Positions 8,105 to 15,437 of a DNA stretch of 15,745 nucleotides are shown in pieces. Numbering within the stretch: position 1 is the stretch's first letter; every line of letters begins with the position of its first letter. The notes beneath the pieces were generated by a model. That model worked only from the letters and a program-made list of their open reading frames with translations, had not been told where the DNA came from and made no database searches. Both the position numbers and the translations under genes were made by a program. The DNA comes from Phyllobacteriaceae bacterium UBA1940 (GTDB lineage: Bacteria > Pseudomonadota > Alphaproteobacteria > Rhizobiales > Rhizobiaceae), in NCBI GenBank assembly GCA_002336975.1, contig DDFA01000080.1, forward strand, positions 29,762 through 45,506, read 5' to 3'.

Positions 8105-9337
8105 TCACCCGAAGAACTTTCGCGCCTTTTCCAGCGCCTCGGCCAAGGCGTCGACTTCGGCAAGCGTATTATACATGCCAAACGACGCCCGGCATGTGGA
8201 GGTAACGCCGAACCGTTTCAACAATGGCTGGGCGCAATGGGTTCCCGCGCGCACCGCGACGCCGGACCGGTCGATGACCATCGACACGTCATGGGCATGG
8301 ATGCCGTTCAGTTCAAACGACACGATCGCGCCCTTGTCCGGCGCGTTGCCGAATATGCGCAGCGAATTGATCCGCGACAGCCGCTCATGGGCGTAGTCGC
8401 GCAGGCTGGCCTCATGCGCGGCGATGCGGTCGCGACCGACGCCTTCGATGTATTCGAGCGCAGCCCCAAGGCCGATCGCCTGCACGATCGGCGGCGTGCC
8501 GGCCTCGAACCGGTGCGGCGGATCGTTGTAGGTGACGTTGTCTTCGCTGACGTCGACGATCATCTCGCCGCCGCCCTGGAACGGACGCATCGCCTTGAGG
8601 CGATCCGTCCGGCCGTAGAGCACGCCGATGCCCGAGGGACCGTAGAGCTTGTGGCCGGTCATGACGAACCAGTCGCAGCCGATGTCCTGCACATCGACCG
8701 GCATGTGGACCGCCGACTGGCTGCCGTCGACCAGCACCGGGATGCCGCGCGCATGAGCGATCTCGACCACCTGCTTGACCGGAACGACGGTGCCGAGCGC
8801 ATTCGACATCTGGGTGATCGCCACCAGCTTTGTGCGGTCGGTCAGCGATTTCTCGAAATCCTCGATATGGAACGCGCCGTGGTCGTCCACCGGAACCCAG
8901 ACCAGCTTTGCGCCCTGCCGCTCGCGGATGAAATGCCAGGGCACGATGTTGGAATGGTGCTCCATGATCGACACGACGATCTCGTCGCCCTCGCCGATAT
9001 TGGGCATGCCCCAGCCATAGGCGACGGTGTTGATCGCTTCGGTAGTGTTCTTGGTGAAGACGATGTTGTCGACCGATGGCGCATTCAGGAAACGGCGGAC
9101 CGTTTCGCGCGCCTTCTCATAGGCGTCGGTCGCCGCGTTCGAGAGGAAATGCAGCCCCCGGTGCACATTGGCGTATTCGTTGGCGTAGGCGTGCTGGATC
9201 GCGTCGAGCACCGCGGTCGGCTTCTGCGCCGACGCGCCATTGTCGAGATAGACCAGCGGCTTGCCGTGCACCTGGCGCGACAGGATCGGAAAATCGCGGC
9301 GGATCGCCTCGACGTCGTAAGCGTCCATCCGGGTCAC
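8105..9337 (-). CDS. sufS: Cysteine desulfurase SufS (group II)
   Basis: This PLP enzyme takes sulfur from cysteine as a persulfide for the SufBCD scaffold. It has 410 residues, normal for SufS. The PLP lysine is K230 in TGHKLYGPSG, the catalytic cysteine is C368 in RAGTHCAQP (the group II motif), and the EHHSN stretch at 126-130 holds the cofactor-stacking histidine. The GTG start at 9337 overlaps the sufD stop (GTGA) and has GGAG five bases upstream; an ATG three codons later (9328) is an alternative. SufS normally needs SufE or SufU as sulfur acceptor; neither gene is in the window. The usual LDNAAS is LDNGAS here, a mild change. Confidence 0.95.
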   Translation of the reverse strand: MTRMDAYDVEAIRRDFPILSRQVHGKPLVYLDNGASAQKPTAVLDAIQHAYANEYANVHRGLHFLSNAATDAYEKARETVRRFLNAPSVDNIVFTKNTTEAINTVAYGWGMPNIGEGDEIVVSIMEHHSNIVPWHFIRERQGAKLVWVPVDDHGAFHIEDFEKSLTDRTKLVAITQMSNALGTVVPVKQVVEIAHARGIPVLVDGSQSAVHMPVDVQDIGCDWFVMTGHKLYGPSGIGVLYGRTDRLKAMRPFQGGGEMIVDVSEDNVTYNDPPHRFEAGTPPIVQAIGLGAALEYIEGVGRDRIAAHEASLRDYAHERLSRINSLRIFGNAPDKGAIVSFELNGIHAHDVSMVIDRSGVAVRAGTHCAQPLLKRFGVTSTCRASFGMYNTLAEVDALAEALEKARKFFG

Positions 9338-10602
9338 CCGTGCTCCGCAAACCAGGCTTCGAGCTTTTCCTCCAGCGCCTCGACGATCGGCTCGACCTCA
9401 AGATCCTCGATGATCTCGGCGACGAAAGCCTTGATCAGCAGGCCGCGCGCCGACTTCTCGTCGATGCCGCGCGCCATCAGGTAGAACAGATGGTTGCGGT
9501 CGATCTCGGTCACCGTCGCGCCATGGCCACAGACCACATCGTCGGCGAAGATTTCGAGTTCCGGCTTGGTGTCGAATTCGGCGTCATCGGACAGCAGCAG
9601 CGTGTTGCACGCCATCTTGGCGTCGGTCTTCTGGGCGATCTGGTGCACGTTGATGCGGCCCTGGAACACGCCATGCGCCTTGCCGGTGACGACGTTGCGC
9701 ACGCGCTCGCGCGAACTGGTGTGCGGCACGGCGTGGTCGAGCACCATCGTCACGTCGCAGTGGGTCGAACCGGACAGCAGGTTGACGCCGCGCAGCTGGA
9801 AGTCGCTGCCCTCGCCCTTCGCCGCCACGCGGATTTCCTGGCGAACCAGCCTGCCGCCTGCATTCATCACGAACAAGGTCAGCTTGGCGTTCTTGCCGAT
9901 CCAGGCGTTGAACTGGCCGAGATAGGACGTCTCGTCAGACTGCTCCTGCACGACCAGCCAGATGATCTCGGCGCCGTCGCCGACCGTCACATTGGTGACC
10001 GACGAGGACAGAGCTTCACCCGCGCCGCCCTGACGTTCGACAAAGGTCGCCTTGACGTCCGATCCAATGCGGGCGGCGAAACGGACATGCGCCTGGCCCT
10101 GCGCATGGACGTTCTGCAATTCGACCGGCGCGGTCAGGTCAGCGCCGTCGGCGACATCGACGAACCAGCCGTCGGTGGCGAAGGCGACATTGATGGCGCC
10201 GATGGCGTCATCGTCGGAGGCCGGCTTGAAGGCCGCGGCAAACGAGCCGTCGCCGAGCTTGTCGCGCATCGGCGACGCCGACACGCCATCCGGCAATGAC
10301 GGCGCAGTGCGCGCGACGCCGTTGAGGACCGCAAGCACCGCGGAGCCCGACAGCAGCGCCGGCATCTGATCGGCCTTCGCCGACGCGTCATGGGCCGGCG
10401 CCGCCGACAGCAACCGGCGCAGGTCGGTATAGTGCCAGGCTTCGACATAGCGCGTCGGCAGGCCGGCCTTGATCTGTTCGATCGCCTCGTCGCGGGCGCT
10501 CGCGATCGCCGGATCGCCCGGCAGGTCGGAGAATCGTTCGCCGAATGCGTCGATCAGCGCCGTTTCGGCGGCGGTGCGCGGGGCTGGTGCGTGCATGTTC
10601 AT
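9334..10602 (-). CDS. sufD: Fe-S scaffold subunit SufD
   Basis: This subunit of the SufB-SufC-SufD scaffold has 422 residues. The C-terminal SufBD core is clear: RGVNLLSGSTHCDVTMVLDH (271-290), a beta-helix region, KAHGVFQGRINVHQ (308-321) and DDVVCGHGATVTEID (354-368). C358 and H360 in the last block align with residues implicated in cluster assembly at the SufB-SufD interface. The ATG at 10602 gives the usual N-terminus and leaves 10 bases after sufC; an in-frame reading further upstream would run through the end of sufC and is not credible. A second ATG lies two codons in. Confidence 0.93.
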   Translation of the reverse strand: MNMHAPAPRTAAETALIDAFGERFSDLPGDPAIASARDEAIEQIKAGLPTRYVEAWHYTDLRRLLSAAPAHDASAKADQMPALLSGSAVLAVLNGVARTAPSLPDGVSASPMRDKLGDGSFAAAFKPASDDDAIGAINVAFATDGWFVDVADGADLTAPVELQNVHAQGQAHVRFAARIGSDVKATFVERQGGAGEALSSSVTNVTVGDGAEIIWLVVQEQSDETSYLGQFNAWIGKNAKLTLFVMNAGGRLVRQEIRVAAKGEGSDFQLRGVNLLSGSTHCDVTMVLDHAVPHTSSRERVRNVVTGKAHGVFQGRINVHQIAQKTDAKMACNTLLLSDDAEFDTKPELEIFADDVVCGHGATVTEIDRNHLFYLMARGIDEKSARGLLIKAFVAEIIEDLEVEPIVEALEEKLEAWFAEHG

Positions 10603-10612
10603 GGTCGCCCCG

Positions 10613-11368
10613 TCACGCGGCCTCGCCGACAACGCCGGCGTAACCGTTCTTTTCCAGATCCAGCGCCAGATCCTTGTCGCCCGAACGGATGATCTGGCCC
10701 TTGTAGAGCACATGCACCGCATCGGGTACGATCAGGTCGAGCAGGCGCTGGTAGTGGGTGATGACGACGATCGACCGGTCGGGCGAGCGCAGCGCGTTGA
10801 CGCCATCGGCGACGATCTTCAGCGCGTCGATGTCGAGGCCGGAATCGGTTTCGTCGAGCACGCACAGCGACGGCTCCAAGAGCTTCATCTGCAAAATCTC
10901 GGCGCGCTTCTTTTCGCCGCCCGAGAAGCCGACATTGAGCGGCCGCTTCAGCATCGCCATGTCCATCTGCAGCGAGCCCGACGCCTCCTTCACCCGCTTC
11001 AGGAATTCCGGGATCTTGAGCGGCTCCTCGTCGCGCGCCTTGCGCAGCGAGTTCATCGCCACCTTGAGAAATTCCATGGTGGCTACGCCGGGTATCTCCA
11101 TCGGATACTGGAAGGCGAGGAACAGCCCTTTGGCGGCGCGCTCGGCCGGGTCGAGATCGAGGATCGACTCGCCGTCGAGCAGGATGTCGCCCTCGGTGAC
11201 CTCATAGTCCTCGCGGCCGGCGAGAATATAGCTGAGCGTCGACTTGCCCGAACCGTTCGGCCCCATGATGGCGGCGACCTCACCGTCTTTCACGGTGAGG
11301 TTCAGGCCACGGATGATTTCGGTGTCGGTGTCCGCGATCTTTGCGTGCAGGTTTCTGATTTCAAGCAT
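10613..11368 (-). CDS. sufC: SufC, ATPase of the SUF scaffold
   Basis: This soluble ABC-type ATPase of 251 residues powers structural changes in SufBCD rather than transport. Walker A is GPNGSGKST (36-44), Q-loop Q87 is in FLAFQYPMEIPG, the ABC signature is SGGEKKR (149-155), Walker B is LCVLDETDSGLD (168-179) and the H-loop is H205. DETDSGLD and the SGGEKKRAEILQ form are diagnostic for SufC among ABC proteins. It starts 6 bases after the small membrane protein gene and is followed by sufD after 10 bases, so all are likely to be on one transcript. Confidence 0.96.
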   Translation of the reverse strand: MLEIRNLHAKIADTDTEIIRGLNLTVKDGEVAAIMGPNGSGKSTLSYILAGREDYEVTEGDILLDGESILDLDPAERAAKGLFLAFQYPMEIPGVATMEFLKVAMNSLRKARDEEPLKIPEFLKRVKEASGSLQMDMAMLKRPLNVGFSGGEKKRAEILQMKLLEPSLCVLDETDSGLDIDALKIVADGVNALRSPDRSIVVITHYQRLLDLIVPDAVHVLYKGQIIRSGDKDLALDLEKNGYAGVVGEAA

Positions 11369-11374
11369 CTTGTC

Positions 11375-11599
11375 TTAGTCCCGATAAATCCAGAGCAACC
11401 GACCCAGAATGAGGAGCGAGCAAACGGTACAGACGCCGCCGATCACGGCCTCAGCACCGACATATTCGCCGGGCCAGTTATTGTGCAGGTAGTCCATCCA
11501 CATTGGACCGATGAACAGCGCAGCTAGCGCCACGCCGGTGATCGCCATTTCAAATTCGAGGCTCTTCTTCGAGAGCATCCGTTTCGGTTTTGTCGCCAT
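11375..11599 (-). CDS. Small two-helix membrane protein with CxxC, in suf operon
   Basis: I do not recognise this 74-residue protein. A basic N-terminus (ATKPKRMLSKKS) is followed by a helix at about 18-36 and another at about 50-70, so both ends should be cytosolic. Helix 2 contains GVCTVCS, giving a CxxC pair (C57, C60) at or in the membrane, and the loop has WPGEY. It lies 49 bases after sufB and 6 bases before sufC. A small hairpin (11637-11652) overlaps the sufB stop codon. The ATG at 11599 is preferred over an upstream in-frame start that would overlap sufB; no strong ribosome-binding site is seen. Its place inside the operon suggests a role linked to Fe-S assembly or iron, which is inference only. 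Confidence 0.7.
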   Translation of the reverse strand: MATKPKRMLSKKSLEFEMAITGVALAALFIGPMWMDYLHNNWPGEYVGAEAVIGGVCTVCSLLILGRLLWIYRD

Positions 11600-11648
11600 G
11601 TGGTTTGGTCGTTTCAGTAATGCCAAATTCGTAAGACTAGCGCTTCGG

Positions 11649-13166
11649 CTAGCCCACGCTTCCTTCAAGGCTGATCCCGATCAGCTTCTGCGCTTCGACG
11701 GCGAACTCCATCGGCAGTTCCTGGATCACGTCTTTCACGAAGCCGTTGACGATCAGCGCAATCGCTTCCTCTTCTGGAATGCCGCGCTGCATGACGTAAA
11801 ACTTCTGGTCTTCCGAAATCTTTGACGTCGTCGCCTCGTGCTCGAATTTCGCGGTGGCGTTCTTGGCCTCCATGTAAGGCACGGTGTGCGCGCCGCACTG
11901 GTCGCCGATCAACAGCGAGTCGCAATTGGTGAAATTGCGCGCGCCCGTCGCCTTGCGGTGCGCCGAGACCTGGCCGCGATAGGTGTTCTGCGAGAAGCCT
12001 GCGGCAATGCCCTTCGAGATGATCCGGCTCCTGGTGTTCTTGCCGAGATGGATCATCTTGGTGCCGCTGTCGACCTGCTGGTAGCCGTTCGATACCGCGA
12101 TCGAGTAGAACTCGCCCTGACTGTCGTCGCCACGCAGGATGCAGGACGGATATTTCCAGGTGATCGCCGAACCGGTCTCGACCTGCGTCCACGAAATCTT
12201 GGAGCGCGCGCCGCGGCAGTCGCCGCGCTTGGTGACGAAATTGTAGATGCCGCCCTTGCCCTGCGCGTCGCCGGGATACCAGTTCTGCACCGTCGAATAT
12301 TTGATCTCGGCGTCGTCAAGCGCGACCAGTTCGACGACCGCCGCATGCAGCTGGTTCTCGTCGCGCTGCGGCGCGGTGCAGCCTTCGAGATAGGAGACGT
12401 AGGCCCCCTCCTCGCAGATAATCAGCGTGCGCTCGAACTGGCCGGTGTTCTTTTCGTTGATGCGGAAATAGGTTGACAGCTCCATCGGGCAGCGGACGCC
12501 CTTTGGCACGAAGACGAACGAGCCGTCGGTAAACACCGCCGAATTGAGCGTCGCGTAATAATTGTCGGACGTCGGCACGACCGAGCCGAGATATTTTTTG
12601 ACGATCTCGGGATATTCGCGGATCGCTTCGGAAATCGACATGAACAGCACGCCGGCCTTCTTCAGCTCCTCCTTGAAGGTGGTGACGACGGAGACCGAAT
12701 CGAGCACGGCGTCGACGGCGACGCGGCCCGACTTGTAGACATTGTCGAGCCCTTCCTCGCCTTCCGCCGGCGCGCCCTTCTGGACGCCCGCCAGGATTTC
12801 CTGCTCCTTCAGCGGAATGCCGAGCTTCTCATAGACCTTCAGGATTTCCGGATCGACCTCGTCGAGCGATTTCGGCCCCGACTGGCTCTTGGGCGCGGCG
12901 TAATAATAAATGTCCTGGAAGTCGATCTTCGGATAGGCGACGCGCGCCCAGGTCGGCTCCTCGAGCGTCAGCCAGCGGCGATAGGCGCCCAGACGCCATT
13001 CCAGCATCCAGTCGGGCTCGCCCTTCTTTTTCGAGATGAAGCGGATCGTGTCTTCGGACAGGCCCTTGGGGGCCTTGTCCATTTCGATCTTCGATTCAAA
13101 ACCGTATTTGTATTGATCCACATCAATGTTGCGGACCTGATCAATGGTATCCTGCACTGCAGGCAT
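11649..13166 (-). CDS. sufB: Fe-S scaffold subunit SufB
   Basis: This is the main scaffold subunit on which the nascent cluster is built with SufC and SufD. It has 505 residues, typical for the long SufB. The conserved core is complete: the [15 protein letters not shown] block (221-235), YLEGCTAP (259-266), the NWYPGD region (295-300) and [13 protein letters not shown] (410-422). C415 corresponds to the sulfur-accepting cysteine of E. coli SufB, and E444 in [10 protein letters not shown] to its conserved glutamate. GGAG precedes the ATG by 7 bases. The leader between the desulfurase gene and sufB has several stem-loops. The stop codon (TAG) lies in a small hairpin. Confidence 0.96.
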   Translation of the reverse strand: MPAVQDTIDQVRNIDVDQYKYGFESKIEMDKAPKGLSEDTIRFISKKKGEPDWMLEWRLGAYRRWLTLEEPTWARVAYPKIDFQDIYYYAAPKSQSGPKSLDEVDPEILKVYEKLGIPLKEQEILAGVQKGAPAEGEEGLDNVYKSGRVAVDAVLDSVSVVTTFKEELKKAGVLFMSISEAIREYPEIVKKYLGSVVPTSDNYYATLNSAVFTDGSFVFVPKGVRCPMELSTYFRINEKNTGQFERTLIICEEGAYVSYLEGCTAPQRDENQLHAAVVELVALDDAEIKYSTVQNWYPGDAQGKGGIYNFVTKRGDCRGARSKISWTQVETGSAITWKYPSCILRGDDSQGEFYSIAVSNGYQQVDSGTKMIHLGKNTRSRIISKGIAAGFSQNTYRGQVSAHRKATGARNFTNCDSLLIGDQCGAHTVPYMEAKNATAKFEHEATTSKISEDQKFYVMQRGIPEEEAIALIVNGFVKDVIQELPMEFAVEAQKLIGISLEGSVG

Positions 13167-13183
13167 CGGAATTCTCCATCCAT

Positions 13184-13202
13184 GCCAGGGTCAAGGCCTG
13201 GC
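13184..13202 (-). repeat. Repeat-like stem-loop just upstream of sufB
   Basis: GCCAGG (13184-13189) pairs with CCTGGC (13197-13202) across a 7-base loop. On the minus strand it reads GCCAGGCCTTGACCCTGGC, followed by ATGGATGGAG, whose GGAG is the sufB ribosome-binding site. The element before sufA (7658-7679) has the same layout and loop sequence. The rest of the 132-bp gap also holds a 14-base perfect palindrome, GAAGCGCGCGCTTC (13227-13240), and a 6-bp stem (13277-13282 with 13286-13291). Confidence 0.5.
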
Positions 13203-13298
13203 CGTTTTCGAACTGAAGCCACGCGGGAAGCGCGCGCTTCAACTACCCTTTTGGCGACGGAAATGACAGTCCCGGAGGCGAAAAATTCGCCCCCTGCG

Positions 13299-14459
13299 TC
13301 AAGCCGCCCGCCCGTTTGTTCGTCGCGCCGCGATTGATCTCAACGCCGCGGCGAACGCATCCAGTTCCGCCTCGCCGGTGTCGTGGCCGATCGACACCCG
13401 AAGCGCCCCGAACAAAGAGCCAAATCCCATCGCCGCAAGCACATGGCTTGGCCCGACCTTGCCCGACGAACAGGCTGACCCCGCCGACAGCGCAATGCCC
13501 GCGAGATCGAACGCGATCTGCAGCGTTTCGGCCTTCATGCCAGGCACGGCGAAGAACAACGTGTTGGGCAGCCGTGGCGCGGCGGCGCCCAGGACTACCG
13601 CATCGGCGAAGGCTGTCCTGACTGCGTTCTCGAACCTGTCGCGCAGGGCGGCGACGCCCCGCATATAGGCAAGGCCAGCGGCCGCCTCAACCGCCGCCGC
13701 GCCAAAACCTGCAATCGCGGGAAGGTTTTCCGTTCCGGCGCGGTGGCCATGTTCCTGGCCGCCGCCGCGCACCAGCGGTTCGGGCATCAAGGCGCCGCCC
13801 GCCGACACCAGCGCGCCCGCGCCCTTCGGCCCGCCCACCTTGTGCGACGACAGGACAAGAAAGTCGGCGCCGAGCGCCTGCATGTCGAGGCCGATCCGGC
13901 CCGCCGCCTGCGCAGCGTCAAAGGCGACGATCGCGCCTGCGGCCCTGGCGATGGCGAAAATCTCGCGCGCTGGCTGGATCACCCCGGTCTCGTTGTTGGC
14001 GAGGTGCATCGCCAGCAACGTCGCACCCTCATTCGCTTTGCCGCCGGCAAGCACGGAGCCGAGCTCGTCAAGACGAACCAGCCCGTCGCCGTCGACGCCG
14101 ATGCGCACGACCCGCTCGGCCGAAAACGCGCCGCCGCCAAGCGTCGCTGGATGATCCGCGGCGCAAACGACCAGCCGCGAAACCTCGAGCGGCGCGCGGC
14201 CCATGCGCCAGTTGGGTCTGAGCAGCCAGGACGCCGCCTCGGTCGCACCCGAGGTGAAGACGACATTGGCCGGATCGGCGTTGACCATCTGGGCGACCGA
14301 CCGTCGGGCGTCTTCGACGACGCGGCGCGCGGCGCGGCCTTCGGCGTGAACCGACGACGGGTTGGCGCTGCTCTCCATCGCGGCAAGCATCGCCGACCGC
14401 GCGGCGGGCCTGAGCGGCGCGCTGGCGTTGTGGTCGAGATAGATGCGTCTGGCGGCCAT
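13299..14459 (-). CDS. Cysteine desulfurase, IscS/NifS type (group I)
   Basis: This PLP-dependent cysteine desulfurase of 386 residues is the first gene of the suf operon. It shows YLDHNASAP (7-15), FTSGATEA (68-75), NNETGVIQP (155-163), the PLP lysine K207 in SSHKVGGPKG, RGGGQEHGHRAGTEN (231-245) and the catalytic C330 in the longer group I loop SAGSACSSGK. It is therefore a second desulfurase, distinct from sufS in the same operon. The start has no clear ribosome-binding site but is fixed by the conserved N-terminus. The gene is divergent from the hydrolase gene, with a likely iron-responsive operator between them. Such an iscS-like gene ahead of sufB is common in rhizobia; its division of labour with SufS is not clear. 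Confidence 0.92.
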   Translation of the reverse strand: MAARRIYLDHNASAPLRPAARSAMLAAMESSANPSSVHAEGRAARRVVEDARRSVAQMVNADPANVVFTSGATEAASWLLRPNWRMGRAPLEVSRLVVCAADHPATLGGGAFSAERVVRIGVDGDGLVRLDELGSVLAGGKANEGATLLAMHLANNETGVIQPAREIFAIARAAGAIVAFDAAQAAGRIGLDMQALGADFLVLSSHKVGGPKGAGALVSAGGALMPEPLVRGGGQEHGHRAGTENLPAIAGFGAAAVEAAAGLAYMRGVAALRDRFENAVRTAFADAVVLGAAAPRLPNTLFFAVPGMKAETLQIAFDLAGIALSAGSACSSGKVGPSHVLAAMGFGSLFGALRVSIGHDTGEAELDAFAAALRSIAARRTNGRAA

Positions 14460-14480
14460 GACTGCTAGTTGATCCCAAGT

Positions 14481-14526
14481 CGCTGCTTTCGCCGGGGCAG
14501 CAGCGCATTTTCCTTGAATTTCAAGG
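14481..14526 (-). other. Leader hairpin and palindrome ahead of the suf operon
   Basis: CGCTGCT (14481-14487) pairs with AGCAGCG (14499-14505), giving a 7-bp stem in the leader 22 bases before the desulfurase start. Next to it is an odd-length palindrome, CCTTGAA-T-TTCAAGG (14512-14526). The second could be a protein-binding site between the iron-control element and the gene, or part of a structured leader. The structures are seen; the functions are unknown. Confidence 0.4.
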
Positions 14527-14570
14527 GCCGGACAGCCTATTAACCCGCTTCCGCGTTGCGGTCGCCCTGC

Positions 14571-14595
14571 CCAGTTTTGAACAATTCTAAACTGG
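14571..14595. promoter_or_regulatory. Irr-box-like operator (25-bp palindrome)
   Basis: The sequence is symmetric about base 14583: 11 of the 12 base pairs each side match, with arms CCAGTTT (14571-14577) and AAACTGG (14589-14595). The core TTTTGAACAATTCTAAA (14575-14591) differs by one base from a perfect TTTAGAA-N3-TTCTAAA, the form of the iron-control element bound by the Fur-family regulator Irr in rhizobia. It lies 116 bp from the desulfurase start and 86 bp from the hydrolase start. By analogy it would reduce suf expression when iron is scarce, which is inference. A further half-site, TTCTAGG, is at 14596-14602. Confidence 0.6.
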
Positions 14596-14676
14596 TTCTA
14601 GGCAGCCCCCGCGCCGCCGTCAAGGCGCGATTGCCGTTCCCCGGCGCCAGCGCCACGCAAACAGGTTGGAGTAGCC

Positions 14677-15351
14677 ATGCCCGAAGTCATCTTTACCGGT
14701 CCGGCAGGACGCCTTGAAGGCCGCTATCAGCCGTCGACGGAAAAGAACGCGCCGATCGCCATTGTGTTGCATCCGCACCCGCAATTCGGCGGAACGATGA
14801 ACAACAAGATCGTCTACGACCTTTTCTACATGTTCCAGAAGCGCAGCTTCACCACGCTGCGCTTCAATTTTCGCGGCATCGGCCGCAGCCAGGGCGAGTT
14901 CGACCACGGTTCCGGCGAACTGTCTGACGCGGCCGCGGCGCTCGACTGGGTGCAGTCGCTGCATCCCGATTCGAAAAGCTGCTGGGTCGCAGGCTATTCG
15001 TTCGGCGCCTGGATCGGCATGCAACTACTGATGCGCCGGCCCGAGGTCGAAGGTTTCATTTCGATCGCGCCGCAGCCCAACATCTACGATTTCTCGTTCC
15101 TCGCGCCCTGTCCCTCGTCGGGCCTGATCATCCATGGCGACGCCGACAAGGTCGCGCCGCAAAAGGACGTCCAGGGTCTCGTCGACAAGTTGCACACGCA
15201 AAAGGGCATCACCATCACGCAGAACATCATTCCCGGCGCCAACCATTTCTTCTCCGCGCACGAAGATCTGCTGATCGAGGAATGCTCGGACTATCTCGAC
15301 CGCAGGCTGGCCGGGGAACTGGCCGACCCGCGCCCAAAACGGCTGCGCTGA
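14677..15351 (+). CDS. Alpha/beta hydrolase (COG2945-like)
   Basis: This is a cytosolic alpha/beta-hydrolase of 224 residues; no signal peptide is seen. The nucleophile elbow is GYSFGA with S108, the acid is probably D157 (HGDADKVAP), and the histidine is H190 in GANHFF. HPHPQFGGTMNNKIV (32-46) and the FNFRGIGRSQG segment (64-73) match the COG2945 type, whose substrates are unknown. TTGGAG stands 6-8 bases before the ATG. It is divergent from the suf operon and shares the 217-bp regulatory region with it, which may mean shared iron control. The next gene follows after 86 bases. Confidence 0.9.
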   Translation: MPEVIFTGPAGRLEGRYQPSTEKNAPIAIVLHPHPQFGGTMNNKIVYDLFYMFQKRSFTTLRFNFRGIGRSQGEFDHGSGELSDAAAALDWVQSLHPDSKSCWVAGYSFGAWIGMQLLMRRPEVEGFISIAPQPNIYDFSFLAPCPSSGLIIHGDADKVAPQKDVQGLVDKLHTQKGITITQNIIPGANHFFSAHEDLLIEECSDYLDRRLAGELADPRPKRLR

Positions 15352-15437
15352 GCAATCCACAGACTTCTATCGACTCGCATCCGGCCCGGTGTCACGCTGC
15401 GTCATGCGCGAATCAGCGCAGTAACGGGGAGGGTTTG

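Noticed and set aside
8060..9484. Long plus-strand reading frame of 474 codons
   Set aside because: It is antisense to sufT and sufS, whose motifs are clear. The frame shows no recognisable domain.
10603..10722. Extended N-terminus of SufD
   Set aside because: The extra 40 codons would overlap the 3' end of sufC and read as Arg-rich nonsense. The ATG at 10602 fits sufC spacing and the family N-terminus.
13277..13291. Possible terminator between the desulfurase gene and sufB
   Set aside because: The stem is only 6 bp and is not followed by a T-run on the minus strand, and the gene order argues for continued transcription.
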